The notes under the pieces: model-generated
Databases searched by the model: none
Seen by the model: only the letters and a program-made list of their open reading frames with translations
Told to the model about the DNA's origin: nothing
Made by a program: the position numbers and the translations under genes
Shown: in pieces, positions 1 to 9,018 of the stretch
How the letters are laid out: every line of letters starts with the position of its first letter
Position numbering within the stretch: the stretch's first letter is position 1
Assembly (NCBI RefSeq): GCF_014397255.1
Contig: NZ_CP060724.1
Span: 1,178,001 to 1,242,000, forward strand
Length of the DNA stretch: 64,000 nucleotides
Origin: Weissella diestrammenae
Lineage (GTDB): Bacteria; Bacillota; Bacilli; Lactobacillales; Lactobacillaceae
Direction: 5' to 3'

Positions 1-893
1 AAAAAGATATGGCATGGTCATGGCAGACAATTTGGGGAAACATCGGAGGCGTTGTTGCTAATTTGTTCCCATTCTTCTTTACCGCAATTGGTGTCGCCAA
101 TGTGGCTGCTGCCGGACAATTACCACCATCAGTTAAATGGGCGTTCTATACTGGTGCCTTCATTCTAGCAATTTCTGCGGCCTTCACAGTTTGGAAGGTG
201 GACGAATATGATCCTAAAACATATGCGCAGTATCATGGACTTGAAGAAAAACAAGAAAAATTAAATTTATTCCAAATTTTAGCGAAGGCGCCAAAAGTAT
301 TTTGGACATTGGGCTTGGTTGAATTCTTCTGTTGGGCTGGATTCCAATATCTTTGGACATACGGTACTGGAACTGTTGCTCAAAATATTTGGCATACGAC
401 TAATGCAGCGTCTGCTGGGTTCCAAGATGCAGGAAATTGGTTTGGTATCTTATCAGCTATCGAAACCGTTGCCGCCATTGTTTGGGGGTTGATTATTACA
501 AAGCTCAATAATAAGATTCGTAAGCCAGCTTACTCAATTGGATTAGTGTTGGGTGCCATTGGATTCTTTATGCTAGCTACCACACATGTTAAGTCACTTT
601 CTGCCGTAGCCTTTATCTTCTTAGGCATTGCGTGGGTCACGATGAATGCTATTCCATTTACGATTTTGACCAATGCGCTTGATGGTAAGCATGACGGGAC
701 TTATATGGGACTCTTTAATTCATGGATTTGCTTACCACAAATTGTGGCCTCAGTTGCTTCATTTGCATTATATCCATTGTTGGGTAACTACATGCCACAT
801 ATGATTACTGTTTCCGGTATTCTCTTCATCCTTGGTGCGCTAGCTGTTTGGGTGATTAAAGAGACATCAGTTGAACATGGCGATTTAGGATAA
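1..893 (+). CDS. MFS maltose/oligosaccharide transporter, 3' part
   Basis: The frame is open from the window edge, so the N-terminal half lies outside and the true start is not visible. What remains is a hydrophobic protein of about 296 residues with roughly six to seven membrane segments. It resembles the C-terminal half of the MFS sugar:cation symporters of the SLC45/MalT type, with a conserved stretch around IPFTILTNAL near residue 217. It lies 27 bp ahead of a GH13 enzyme and in the same direction as maltose phosphorylase, so maltose or maltodextrin uptake is the likely role. Substrate is inferred from context, not from residues. Confidence 0.8.
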   Translation, partial: KDMAWSWQTIWGNIGGVVANLFPFFFTAIGVANVAAAGQLPPSVKWAFYTGAFILAISAAFTVWKVDEYDPKTYAQYHGLEEKQEKLNLFQILAKAPKVFWTLGLVEFFCWAGFQYLWTYGTGTVAQNIWHTTNAASAGFQDAGNWFGILSAIETVAAIVWGLIITKLNNKIRKPAYSIGLVLGAIGFFMLATTHVKSLSAVAFIFLGIAWVTMNAIPFTILTNALDGKHDGTYMGLFNSWICLPQIVASVASFALYPLLGNYMPHMITVSGILFILGALAVWVIKETSVEHGDLG

Positions 894-920
894 ATCATTT
901 CCAATGTAGAAAGGCAAGCT

Positions 921-2687
921 ATGAATTTAAGTGCGATTTATCATCGGCCTGAAAGTGAGATGGCCTATCTGTATGATGCAACAACTATGCATATTCGTTT
1001 GCGAACCGCTAAAGATGACATTGCGTCCGTTCAGTTGATTGCGGGGGATCCTTACACATTATGGGGGAATTTGGAATTTGACAAATTTTATCATGCACCA
1101 CAAGCGATGACGAAAATATTATCAACTTCACTGTATGATTATTGGCAAATCAGTATTTCAGCTGACAAACGTCGGTTGGCCTATGCTTTCATCATTCAAT
1201 CGACTGATGGGGAACAAGTGTTATTAAATGACAAAGGTTTCGGACAAGCAAATCCAGAAACTTTGGACGATATGAATACGTATTTTAGGATGCCTTATTT
1301 CCAAGAAATTGATCGGTTTAAGGCACCGGAATGGGTTAAGCAAACGGTTTGGTATCAAATTTTCCCAGAACGTTTTGCAAACGGGAATCCTCAAAATGAC
1401 CCAGCGGGGACAAAGCCTTGGGATAGTACTGATCATCCTGGCCGTTTTGACTTCTACGGTGGTGATTTACAGGGCGTTTTAGATCATTTGGACCATTTAG
1501 TAGCGCTTGGTGTGAATGGCATTTACTTTAATCCAATTTTTAAAGCACCATCAAATCATAAATACGATACAGAAGATTACTACACAATCGACCCAGAATT
1601 TGGTGATGATCAATTATTTAAAAAATTGGTGCAAGCCGCGCACGAGCGAGGGATTCGCGTGATGTTGGACGCCGTTTTTAATCATGTTGGCGACCAGGCA
1701 TCGCAATGGCGAGATGTACTTGAAAATCAAGCTGATTCAAAATATGCGGACTGGTTCCACATTCACGAATTTCCAGCAACGTACACGCCAACGAATGATT
1801 TCGAATTTGCCGGAGATGCCACGTATGACACATTTGCTTATACGCCCCACATGCCAAAATTAAATACGGCAAATTCAGAGGTTCAGGCGTATTTAATTGA
1901 TATTGCCACTTATTGGATTAAAAAATTTGATATTGATGCTTGGCGATTGGATGTTGCAAATGAAATTGATCATCATTTTTGGAAAGCTTTTCATGCCGCA
2001 ACGACCACGCTTAAGCCTGATTTCTACATTCTAGGTGAAATTTGGCACAATGCACAGGCGTGGCTTAATGGTGACGAATTAACCGGCATTATGAACTATG
2101 CCTATACTGGATCGATTTTAGATTATTTTGTTCATAATCGGATTGACGTGCAGACGTTCATCAATCAATTAAATGATCAGTTGATGCACTATCGTGCTTC
2201 GACTAATCAAATGATGTTTAATGCTCTAGATTCTCACGATACACCACGGCTTAAGACACTTGTGCATGAGAATATGGCTCTTGAAAAACAAGTGCTAACT
2301 TTTACCTTCTTACAACCGGGTGTGCCATCAATTTATTATGGGACAGAGTATGGGATGACAGGTGAAAATGATCCTGATGACCGTAAACCAATGGTCTGGG
2401 ATTCGAAATATCAAGATTTTGAATTTTACCAATTTATCCAAAAATTAATTGCAGTTCGGCGAACTTTTTCAGACGTCCTAAGTGCGGGAACATTGCAATG
2501 GACGCATCAAACTGATGATGTCATTGGTATTCGCCGAATTGGTGAGCAAGAACAGCTACTTGGATTGTTTAATCACGGTCAAAAGAATTTCGATTTAACA
2601 AACTATCAACAACAACCAGTTATTATCAGCCAGTTAGCAGATAATAACGTTTTAAGACCAGATGAATTTGTCGTTTATCAATTTTAG
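921..2687 (+). CDS. GH13 alpha-glucosidase/neopullulanase-type maltodextrin hydrolase
   Basis: This is a 588-residue intracellular GH13 enzyme (no signal peptide) of the neopullulanase/cyclomaltodextrinase/maltogenic amylase size class. Residues 1 to about 120 fit the N-terminal CBM34-like domain and the TIM barrel follows. Conserved GH13 regions are visible: DAVFNH (from D250), WRLDVANE with the nucleophile D344, GEIWH with acid/base E373, and SHDT with D440. MPKLNT before region II is typical of this subfamily. It probably trims maltodextrins to maltose and glucose for the phosphorylase encoded 38 bp downstream. The exact specificity (neopullulanase or alpha-glucosidase) cannot be read from sequence. 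Confidence 0.88.
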   Translation: MNLSAIYHRPESEMAYLYDATTMHIRLRTAKDDIASVQLIAGDPYTLWGNLEFDKFYHAPQAMTKILSTSLYDYWQISISADKRRLAYAFIIQSTDGEQVLLNDKGFGQANPETLDDMNTYFRMPYFQEIDRFKAPEWVKQTVWYQIFPERFANGNPQNDPAGTKPWDSTDHPGRFDFYGGDLQGVLDHLDHLVALGVNGIYFNPIFKAPSNHKYDTEDYYTIDPEFGDDQLFKKLVQAAHERGIRVMLDAVFNHVGDQASQWRDVLENQADSKYADWFHIHEFPATYTPTNDFEFAGDATYDTFAYTPHMPKLNTANSEVQAYLIDIATYWIKKFDIDAWRLDVANEIDHHFWKAFHAATTTLKPDFYILGEIWHNAQAWLNGDELTGIMNYAYTGSILDYFVHNRIDVQTFINQLNDQLMHYRASTNQMMFNALDSHDTPRLKTLVHENMALEKQVLTFTFLQPGVPSIYYGTEYGMTGENDPDDRKPMVWDSKYQDFEFYQFIQKLIAVRRTFSDVLSAGTLQWTHQTDDVIGIRRIGEQEQLLGLFNHGQKNFDLTNYQQQPVIISQLADNNVLRPDEFVVYQF

Positions 2688-2725
2688 TGACAAAACAGTA
2701 AATCAAAGTAAAAGGAGAATAAGCA

Positions 2726-4981
2726 ATGAAGCGAATTTTTGAAGTAAATCCTTGGACAGTCACCTCACATGATTTAAATCCAGAGGATAAACGCATACAA
2801 GAATCGATGACCTCATTAGGTAATGAGTACATGGGTATGCGTGGTATGTTTGAAGAAGTTTATTCTGGCGACACACACCAAGGTATTTATATTGGTGGGG
2901 TATGGTTTCCCGATAAAACCCGCGTTGGTTGGTGGAAAAACGGTTATCCACTTTATTTTGGGAAGGCAATCAATGCCCTTAATTTTGTCAAAGCTGATAT
3001 AACAGTTGATGGTCAACAGGTTGATTTAGCCAAAAATATGGTCAATGATTTTGAAATTTCTCTGGATATGCAAAAGGGCATTTTGATTCGGACATTTACC
3101 GTCTTTGGTGTGAAATTTGTTGTGACTCGTTTGATTTCGGCAGCCACAAAAGAACTCGCTGATTTGCATTATTCATTTTCTTCAGTTGATGGTCAGACGC
3201 ATCAGATTACATTTGATGCCAGTATTGATGCTGACGTTGTGAATGAAGATAGTAATTACGATGAGCAATTCTGGCAAGTTCTGGATGCTGATAATTCAGA
3301 GAATGGCTCGTTTATTGCTACGCAAACAATTTCAAATGACTTTGGCGTACCACAATTTACTGTTGTTGCTCGGCAGGCATTCGTTGGTGGTGAACTGATT
3401 CATCAACAAAAAAATGAGTGGGAGGTTACTGACCGTTATACCATTCAAGTGCCAACTGATGGGACAGTTACTTTTGAAAAACGAGTGATTGTGACCACAT
3501 CACGAGATTATAATAGCCTCATTGAAACAATTGAAGCGGGCGAGCATCTGCTAGACGATGTGATGATCCACAGTTATGGTGACATTTACCAAGCACATAC
3601 GCAAGAATGGGCAAAACGTTGGGAAAAAGCGGACGTCCAAATTAATGGGGATGATGCAGCACAACAAGGAATTCGATTTAACTTGTTCCAATTGTTCTCA
3701 ACGTATTATGGAAATGATCCACGTTTGAATATCGGTCCTAAAGGCTTTACTGGTGAAAAGTATGGTGGTGCAACGTATTGGGATACCGAAGCGTTTGCTA
3801 TCCCAGTTTATTTAGGGGTTGCGGATCCAAAGGTGACGCGGTCGTTGTTGCAATATCGATTTGACCAATTGGATGGTGCTTTCCATAACGCAAAAGAACA
3901 AGGGCTAGCCGGTGCCTTATATCCAATGGTGACCTTTGATGGGATTGAATCACATAATGAGTGGGAAATTACTTTCGAGGAAATCCATCGTAATTCAACA
4001 ATTGCCTATGCGATTTACAATTATACAAACATAACAGGCGATCGTTCATGGCTCGAGGGTGATGGTGCACAAGTGCTATATAATATTGCACGTTTTTGGG
4101 CGGATCGTGTACATTATTCAGCTCGAAAAGGTCAGTATATGATTCATGGTGTTACTGGTCCCAATGAGTATGAAAATAATGTCAATAATAATTTCTATAC
4201 TAATTGGATGGCACAATGGGTCTTGAAGTATGCGCTTGAAAATTATGACCAAATTAATGCAGATGAGAAGGAAAAATTAGCGATTACAACAGACGAGTTG
4301 GCACATTGGCAAGACATTGTCGACAAGATGTATTTGCCACAAGCCGATGTTCAAATCAATGGGGAAACCAAGCATATTTTTGAGGCACATGACACATTTT
4401 TGGACAAAGAATTGATTCCAGTCTCAGAATTGGATCCAGCTGTACGGCCGATTAATCAACATTGGTCATGGGATCATATCTTACGTTCGCCATATATTAA
4501 GCAGTCAGATACCTTGCATGCGATGTTTTATTTCCCAGATGCATTTACGGAGGAAGAAAAGCGGAATAATTTTGAATTCTATGAACCATTAACGGTACAT
4601 GAATCATCACTATCACCGTCAGTTCACTCAATTTTGGCTGCCGAGCTTAAACTAGAGGACAAAGCGGTTGAAATGTATGAACGTGCTGCTCGGTTGGATT
4701 TGGATAATTATAATAATGATACTGCTGATGGCTTGCATATTACGGCCATGACTGGCTCTTGGTTAGCCATTGTTCAAGGCTTTGCAGGTATGCGGGTGCG
4801 CGATGGTAAGCTACATCTGGCACCATTCTTACCTAAGAAATGGACGTCGTATGCCTTCCGCTTGGTATTCCGTGGACATGTGCTTGAAGTGCAAGTGACG
4901 AAAGATATAACAACGGTTGAATTGATTTCTGGTGACCCAATTGTGATTGATTTAGACGGTTCAGATTTAGCATTACAGTAA
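2726..4981 (+). CDS. mapA: maltose phosphorylase (GH65)
   Basis: The 751-residue length and the three-part GH65 organisation (N-terminal beta domain, (alpha/alpha)6 barrel, C-terminal beta domain) match lactobacillar maltose phosphorylase. The general acid is E481 in TGPNEYENNVNNN, equivalent to E487 of the Lactobacillus brevis enzyme. It converts maltose and phosphate to beta-glucose 1-phosphate and glucose in the cytoplasm. A strong AAAGGAG Shine-Dalgarno precedes the ATG. The gene for beta-phosphoglucomutase, the next enzyme of the route, is two genes downstream, which supports maltose over trehalose or kojibiose as substrate. Confidence 0.92.
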   Translation: MKRIFEVNPWTVTSHDLNPEDKRIQESMTSLGNEYMGMRGMFEEVYSGDTHQGIYIGGVWFPDKTRVGWWKNGYPLYFGKAINALNFVKADITVDGQQVDLAKNMVNDFEISLDMQKGILIRTFTVFGVKFVVTRLISAATKELADLHYSFSSVDGQTHQITFDASIDADVVNEDSNYDEQFWQVLDADNSENGSFIATQTISNDFGVPQFTVVARQAFVGGELIHQQKNEWEVTDRYTIQVPTDGTVTFEKRVIVTTSRDYNSLIETIEAGEHLLDDVMIHSYGDIYQAHTQEWAKRWEKADVQINGDDAAQQGIRFNLFQLFSTYYGNDPRLNIGPKGFTGEKYGGATYWDTEAFAIPVYLGVADPKVTRSLLQYRFDQLDGAFHNAKEQGLAGALYPMVTFDGIESHNEWEITFEEIHRNSTIAYAIYNYTNITGDRSWLEGDGAQVLYNIARFWADRVHYSARKGQYMIHGVTGPNEYENNVNNNFYTNWMAQWVLKYALENYDQINADEKEKLAITTDELAHWQDIVDKMYLPQADVQINGETKHIFEAHDTFLDKELIPVSELDPAVRPINQHWSWDHILRSPYIKQSDTLHAMFYFPDAFTEEEKRNNFEFYEPLTVHESSLSPSVHSILAAELKLEDKAVEMYERAARLDLDNYNNDTADGLHITAMTGSWLAIVQGFAGMRVRDGKLHLAPFLPKKWTSYAFRLVFRGHVLEVQVTKDITTVELISGDPIVIDLDGSDLALQ

Positions 4982-4992
4982 ATTTATGCTTT

Positions 4993-5027
4993 GAAAATAG
5001 CGGGGTCATTTTTGACGCCGCTATTTC
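4993..5027 (+). other. intercistronic hairpin between mapA and galM
   Basis: AAATAGCGG and CCGCTATTT form a 9-bp stem around a short loop directly after the mapA stop. No T-run follows and an AAGGAGG ribosome site starts five bases later, so it looks like a transcript-stabilising or partial-termination hairpin within the operon. It also argues against starting galM at 4991, since that would put the start codon in the stem. Confidence 0.5.
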
Positions 5028-5044
5028 TGACAAGGAGGTTAATG

Positions 5045-6073
5045 ATGAAGGGGACGCATAGCGATTTTGGGTCGCTAACAAGTGGTGAAAAAGTGATGGC
5101 ATACACGCTGACGAACACGGCAGGCACATCAATCACCATTTTATCGTACGGGGCAACATGGCAATCATATCGCGCCTTTGGTCAAGAACGGTTGATTCAA
5201 TTCAATGATTTAGCACATTATTTAAACAACCCGTTTCATTTGGGTAATACAATTGGTCGCGTTGGCGGACGACTATCGCAGACCGATTACGAGTTAACAG
5301 TTAATCAGCCATTTCATTTAACGGCTAATGAGGGCAATCATGTTTTGCATTCAGGTGTGAATGGATTTGATCAAGTGAATTGGTCGGCCAAGTTAATTGA
5401 GACGTCATCTGCCGCGTCAGTCGTTTTTACGCATACATTTAGCGATGAATTTCCAGGTGAATTAGAGGCAGAAGTTAAGTACACGTTGGATGAAGATGAT
5501 GATGTGTCCATTAAGTTTACCGGTGAATCAACGGCAACTACATTGTTCAATCCAATGACGCATGTTTATTTTAATTTGGACGGAGCAGGCACGAATGTCT
5601 TGACTCATCAATTGAAAATGGCGTCAGATTTGCATGTGGTGGTCGACGATCAGAAAATACCAACTGGTGAGTTACAAAAAAATATTGGCACACCATTTGA
5701 CTTTAGTACATTTAAAGCGATTGGGACAGACATTGATCATCTCAAATCAGCGCAGTACGATGACGCATTTGTGGTTGCACCAACATTGGACGCTGACCAA
5801 TTGCAGTTGCGAAATGCTGCCGGAACACTTGAACTCGCTGTTCATTCTGACCGTAATGGTCTTGTGCTATTTACTGTGAATCCTGATGCTTTATATCACA
5901 CGCCAGAGTGGGAAAAAACGGCACCAGTCACGGCACTAGCGATTGAAGCACAAACATTGCCGGATGCGATTTCACAGCCTGATTTTGGTGATATCGTTTT
6001 ACCTGCTAAAGTGCGAAAAACATATACCGTCAAATACAAGATAAAAGAGGTAAACAAGCATGACAAAATTTAG
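5045..6073 (+). CDS. galM: aldose 1-epimerase (galactose mutarotase)
   Basis: From this ATG the protein has 342 residues, normal for GalM. The start is chosen because AAGGAGG (5032-5038) sits 6 bases upstream; the longer reading frame from 4991 lacks a ribosome site. Family motifs are N98-H-x-x-H102, H173 in HVYFNLDG and E301 in AIEAQT, the general acid and base residues of mutarotases. It equilibrates alpha and beta anomers of glucose released by maltose phosphorolysis. Its last codons overlap pgmB by 14 bp, so the two are probably translationally coupled. Confidence 0.88.
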   Translation: MKGTHSDFGSLTSGEKVMAYTLTNTAGTSITILSYGATWQSYRAFGQERLIQFNDLAHYLNNPFHLGNTIGRVGGRLSQTDYELTVNQPFHLTANEGNHVLHSGVNGFDQVNWSAKLIETSSAASVVFTHTFSDEFPGELEAEVKYTLDEDDDVSIKFTGESTATTLFNPMTHVYFNLDGAGTNVLTHQLKMASDLHVVVDDQKIPTGELQKNIGTPFDFSTFKAIGTDIDHLKSAQYDDAFVVAPTLDADQLQLRNAAGTLELAVHSDRNGLVLFTVNPDALYHTPEWEKTAPVTALAIEAQTLPDAISQPDFGDIVLPAKVRKTYTVKYKIKEVNKHDKI

Positions 6074-6734
6074 TGACATTAAGGGCTTTGCATTTGATCT
6101 TGATGGGGTGATTGCTGATACCGCACGCTTTCATGGCCAAGCGTGGCATCAAACGGCTGATGAAGTTGGGACACCGTGGACGCCAGAATTAGCAGAAGGC
6201 CTAAAAGGGATTAGCCGAATGGATTCGTTGCAAATGATTTTGGATCATGGGCCTAAAACTAGGACTTATACTGTTGATGAAAAAGAGATGTTAGCGGAGA
6301 AAAAGAATAAAAATTATCAAGCATTAATTGCGACGTTGACGCCAAACGATATTTTGCCGGGGATGGCAGATTTCATTCAATCGGCTGTTGCAAAGGGATA
6401 TCAGCTATCAGTTGCATCAGCATCTAAGAATGCACCAATGATTCTAGAACACTTAGGCTTAACGCGATACTTTGTTGGTATCGTTGATCCGGCAACGTTG
6501 CATGCTGGTAAACCGGATCCAGAAATATTTACCCGTGCAGCTGAAATTTTGCAACTTCAGCCAAGTCAAGTCATTGGATTGGAAGACTCTGCAGCTGGTA
6601 TCCGCTCAATTAATGGGGCTGGTGAAGTGTCATTAGGCATTGGTGAGCAATCAGTGTTGCAAGAAGCAACATTGAATTTTGCTACAACGGTTGAGGTGTC
6701 ATTGACAGCGATTGAACAAGCCATGACAGACTAA
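6060..6734 (+). CDS. pgmB: beta-phosphoglucomutase
   Basis: A 224-residue HAD-superfamily enzyme with the motif FDLDGVIAD: D13 is the phosphorylated nucleophile and D15 the acid/base. The later SVASASKN and GLEDSAAGI stretches fit HAD motifs II and IV. It isomerises beta-glucose 1-phosphate, the product of maltose phosphorylase, to glucose 6-phosphate through a bisphosphate intermediate. The ATG overlaps the end of galM, with AAAGAGG as ribosome site. It is the last gene of the maltose operon. Confidence 0.93.
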   Translation: MTKFSDIKGFAFDLDGVIADTARFHGQAWHQTADEVGTPWTPELAEGLKGISRMDSLQMILDHGPKTRTYTVDEKEMLAEKKNKNYQALIATLTPNDILPGMADFIQSAVAKGYQLSVASASKNAPMILEHLGLTRYFVGIVDPATLHAGKPDPEIFTRAAEILQLQPSQVIGLEDSAAGIRSINGAGEVSLGIGEQSVLQEATLNFATTVEVSLTAIEQAMTD

Positions 6735-6851
6735 ACAATTTAGATAACAAGTTGAGAACTATCAAAGAAAGATTAGGATTAATGCGATTGGCAACACTAG
6801 TCGGTGTTTTGATTTATCGACAACGTCGCAATTAAAAGATAATGGTGGTGG

Positions 6852-6877
6852 AAAAGAATCCAAGGTGATTCTTTTTT
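6852..6877 (+). terminator. terminator of the maltose operon
   Basis: AAAAGAATC and GATTCTTTT form a stem around CAAGGT, running into seven T. It lies about 120 bp after pgmB. The stretch between holds only a poorly supported 17-codon frame. Confidence 0.8.
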
Positions 6878-6994
6878 TATTACGTGAGTAAAATAAACTT
6901 GGTGAAAAAGATTGAGTATCCTGATAACATATACTTTTTGTTAAAAAGCGCTTATAATACGAAGTGATTTCAAGTCGCTAAGACAAGAAATTAA

Positions 6995-7180
6995 ACAGGG
7001 TAGATGTTTATGCGTTAAGTGCCTCAAAAACGGAATGTGAGTTGAGGACGAAAAATAACATTTAAAATCAGTTGACGGCTTGGGAAATGATACTGGGCCG
7101 GAGACTGATGGATAAGGTTGTTTGCGGTATAAATGTCGCATTCACTGTCATAGGTGATAACCCTCCACTATATTGGGAGG
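6995..7180 (+). promoter_or_regulatory. THF (tetrahydrofolate) riboswitch with SD-sequestering platform
   Basis: The leader of folT carries the THF-I aptamer landmarks. These are a GGTAGATG-like 5' junction (6999-7006), GCGTTAAGTG (7012-7021), and a 3' segment GCGGTATAAATGTCGCAT matching the conserved GCGGTGAATCATTGCATCC block. P1 is ACAG (6995-6998) with CTGT (7145-7148). Downstream, CCTCC (7162-7166) can pair with GGAGG (7176-7180), the folT ribosome site. AGGGT (6997-7001), which overlaps P1, can instead pair with ACCCT (7160-7164). That gives two exclusive states: ligand-bound P1 leaves CCTCC free to mask the ribosome site, while the ligand-free state exposes it. The aptamer call is firm; the switching model is inferred without a folding calculation. 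Confidence 0.85.
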
Positions 7181-7190
7181 TGTTTTCAAA

Positions 7191-7745
7191 ATGAAGACAT
7201 TAGCGTTGAAGTTGCCACCGTTGCGGATCCAAGGAATTGCATTATTAGGTATTTTAATGGCATTAGAATTGGTCATCTCGCGTTTTTCGATTGGAAGTGC
7301 TTTTTTAAAAATTAGCTTTACTTTCATCATTATTGGTATGATTGCGAAATGGTTTGGTCCATGGTGGGGCCTCCCAGTTGCGTTTATCATGGATTTTTTG
7401 ACCAACCTGATGAGCGGACAGCCTTATATTTTTCCATTTGCACTCATTGCTTTATTAAATGCATTTATTTTTGGTTGGTCGTATTATAATCGGATACACC
7501 TATCATGGTCACGACTGATAATCACGATTTTTATTCAATTGTTATTGTCAAACGTTATTCTAAATACAACATTATTGAGTTTGTATCATTTTATTCCAAT
7601 TCATTCCTTGACTGAGGCGATCAATTCGCCAATTGTTTGGACAAGAATTGCGAAAAATGCCATTATGTGGCCAATTGAAGTCATAATTAGTTATGCGATT
7701 TTAAACAATAAAAATTTAGAGCAGTTACGACAACGAATTTTTTGA
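7191..7745 (+). CDS. folT: folate ECF transporter S component
   Basis: A 184-residue, very hydrophobic protein with about six membrane segments, in the size and style of ECF S components. The start at 7191 uses GGGAGG (7175-7180); an in-frame TTG at 7173 would put that site inside the gene. FolT binds folate and works with the shared EcfA/A'/T energising module, which is not in this window. The THF riboswitch immediately upstream is the main reason for assigning folate and not another vitamin. Confidence 0.85.
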   Translation: MKTLALKLPPLRIQGIALLGILMALELVISRFSIGSAFLKISFTFIIIGMIAKWFGPWWGLPVAFIMDFLTNLMSGQPYIFPFALIALLNAFIFGWSYYNRIHLSWSRLIITIFIQLLLSNVILNTTLLSLYHFIPIHSLTEAINSPIVWTRIAKNAIMWPIEVIISYAILNNKNLEQLRQRIF

Positions 7746-7774
7746 TTGACGTGTACAAATTCGTTTGATAAGAT
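7746..7774 (+). promoter_or_regulatory. promoter of the tryptophan transporter leader
   Basis: TTGACG (7746-7751), a 17-bp spacer and TAAGAT (7769-7774), beginning right at the folT stop. Transcription would start near 7781, just ahead of the leader peptide ribosome site AGGTAGG. Confidence 0.7.
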
Positions 7775-7808
7775 TTACTTTGTTAAATAGAAAAGGTAGG
7801 AAATTATT

Positions 7809-7853
7809 ATGAGTAATGTGAATACACAATTAAATGGTTGGTGGCGTTTTTAA
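7809..7853 (+). CDS. tryptophan leader peptide (MSNVNTQLNGWWRF)
   Basis: A 14-codon frame with its own ribosome site (AGGTAGG at about 7794-7800) and two adjacent Trp codons (7839-7844) three codons before the stop. It sits between a good promoter and a factor-independent terminator, and the next gene is the binding protein of a TrpXYZ-type ABC importer. This is the arrangement of a ribosome-stalling attenuator that senses charged tRNA-Trp. The peptide is presumably not functional in itself. It is too short to be found by ordinary gene callers. Confidence 0.85.
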   Translation: MSNVNTQLNGWWRF

Positions 7854-7980
7854 CGCGACCGGACTGTTAACGCAGATTCGGACGTGCACTTTTCCGGTGC
7901 AATCGAATCTGTGATGATAATTTTCTGTTAATGGAAAAGTCTACACAGGCAAGAGCACCTGGGTAGGCTTTTTATTTTTA
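7844..7980 (+). promoter_or_regulatory. trp attenuator: antiterminator and terminator hairpins
   Basis: The terminator is AGTCTAC (7938-7944) plus CAGG, paired with CCTG and GTAGGCT (to 7969), then T-rich sequence. A middle hairpin pairs CAGATTCG (7873-7880) with CGAATCTG (7904-7911), extended by TGCAC/GTGCA. A possible antiterminator pairs GACTGTTAAC (7862-7871) with GTTAAT (7927-7932) and AGTC (7938-7941), which would open the terminator. GTTAACGC (7866-7873) can instead pair back to GCG and TTAAC at the leader stop codon (7844-7854). A ribosome stalled on the Trp codons would block that alternative and favour antitermination. The pairings were read by eye. Confidence 0.7.
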
Positions 7981-8013
7981 TGTTAATGCTGTGATGAATT
8001 GAGGAACGGGTAG

Positions 8014-9015
8014 ATGAATAAAAAAATAGTAGGTACGGTAATTGGGCTGGGGGTGATCCTGGCAATTGCGGCAGGTCAATCAGTTATAGAGAAAAAACAG
8101 GCGAATCAAGTGCCAACAGTTGGTGTCATGCAATTTATGGCACACCCAGCATTGAATCAAATCTATCAAGGGATACGAATTGGGTTGGAAGACAATGGCT
8201 ATCGGATTGGGCGCGATGTAAAAATTGATTTTCAAAATGCGCAAGGCGACCAATCAAATCTAAAAACAATGGCATCTCGATTTGAAAGTGAGCATACCGC
8301 AGTTGCTGTGGGGATTGCTACACCAGCCGCTGTTGCCATTGCGAATACGATTCACGATCGACCGGTAGTCTTTTCTGCGTCAACCAATCCCGTGAGTGCA
8401 AAATTGGTAAAAAATTACGCACGACCTGGAAAAAATGTGACGGGTGTCTCGGATCAAGCACCGTTAGAGCAGCAATTAAAAATGATGCGAACACTATTAC
8501 CACAAATGCAGACGATTGGTGTTATCTATACGTCATCAGATGATTCGGCAACCACCGAGGCTACAAAATTTCAACATCTCGCGCAACAAGCAGGACTAAC
8601 GGTTAAGATGTATAGCATTGCGTCATCTAACGATTTGAATCAGACTTCGTTGCAAATGGTAGCTGGTCACAATGTTGATGCGGTTTTTGTGCCAACTGAC
8701 AATACAATTGCTGGCGCAATGTCGACATTGATTAAAAATACCGATGCTGCCAAGGTGCCAGTCTTTCCAACCGTTGATACGATGGTTAAACAAGGTGGGG
8801 TGGCATCAGAATCGATTAATCAAAAAGCAATTGGTATTGCAACTGGGAAAATGGTTGCTAAAATTTTAGATGGGGCAGAACCGGCAACAACACCTGTTGA
8901 TTTCATGAAAACAGGTGATTTGATTATTAATCGCGCGCAGGCTGAAAAGTTAGGAATTACAATTCCAGATACATTGGACCAACGTGCACATTATATAGAA
9001 AGTATTGGTAAATAA
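8014..9015 (+). CDS. trpX: tryptophan ABC transporter substrate-binding protein (TrpX family)
   Basis: 333 residues with an N-terminal hydrophobic segment (about residues 5-24) and no lipobox cysteine, so it is probably anchored by an uncleaved or ordinary signal helix. The rest fits the ABC substrate-binding family PF04392 (Peripla_BP_6-like fold), starting VPTVGVMQFMAHPALNQI. It is first of three genes (binding protein, permease, ATPase). Specificity for tryptophan is inferred from the Trp-Trp leader peptide and attenuator in front of it. Confidence 0.82.
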   Translation: MNKKIVGTVIGLGVILAIAAGQSVIEKKQANQVPTVGVMQFMAHPALNQIYQGIRIGLEDNGYRIGRDVKIDFQNAQGDQSNLKTMASRFESEHTAVAVGIATPAAVAIANTIHDRPVVFSASTNPVSAKLVKNYARPGKNVTGVSDQAPLEQQLKMMRTLLPQMQTIGVIYTSSDDSATTEATKFQHLAQQAGLTVKMYSIASSNDLNQTSLQMVAGHNVDAVFVPTDNTIAGAMSTLIKNTDAAKVPVFPTVDTMVKQGGVASESINQKAIGIATGKMVAKILDGAEPATTPVDFMKTGDLIINRAQAEKLGITIPDTLDQRAHYIESIGK

Positions 9016-9018
9016 ATT

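Noticed and set aside
4991-5044. Longer N-terminus for galM
   Set aside because: Would start inside the mapA-galM hairpin and contain the true AAGGAGG site.
6782-6835. 17-codon frame (MRLATLVGVLIYRQRRN) between pgmB and the terminator
   Set aside because: Weak ribosome site and no own promoter; could be a chance frame in the operon trailer.
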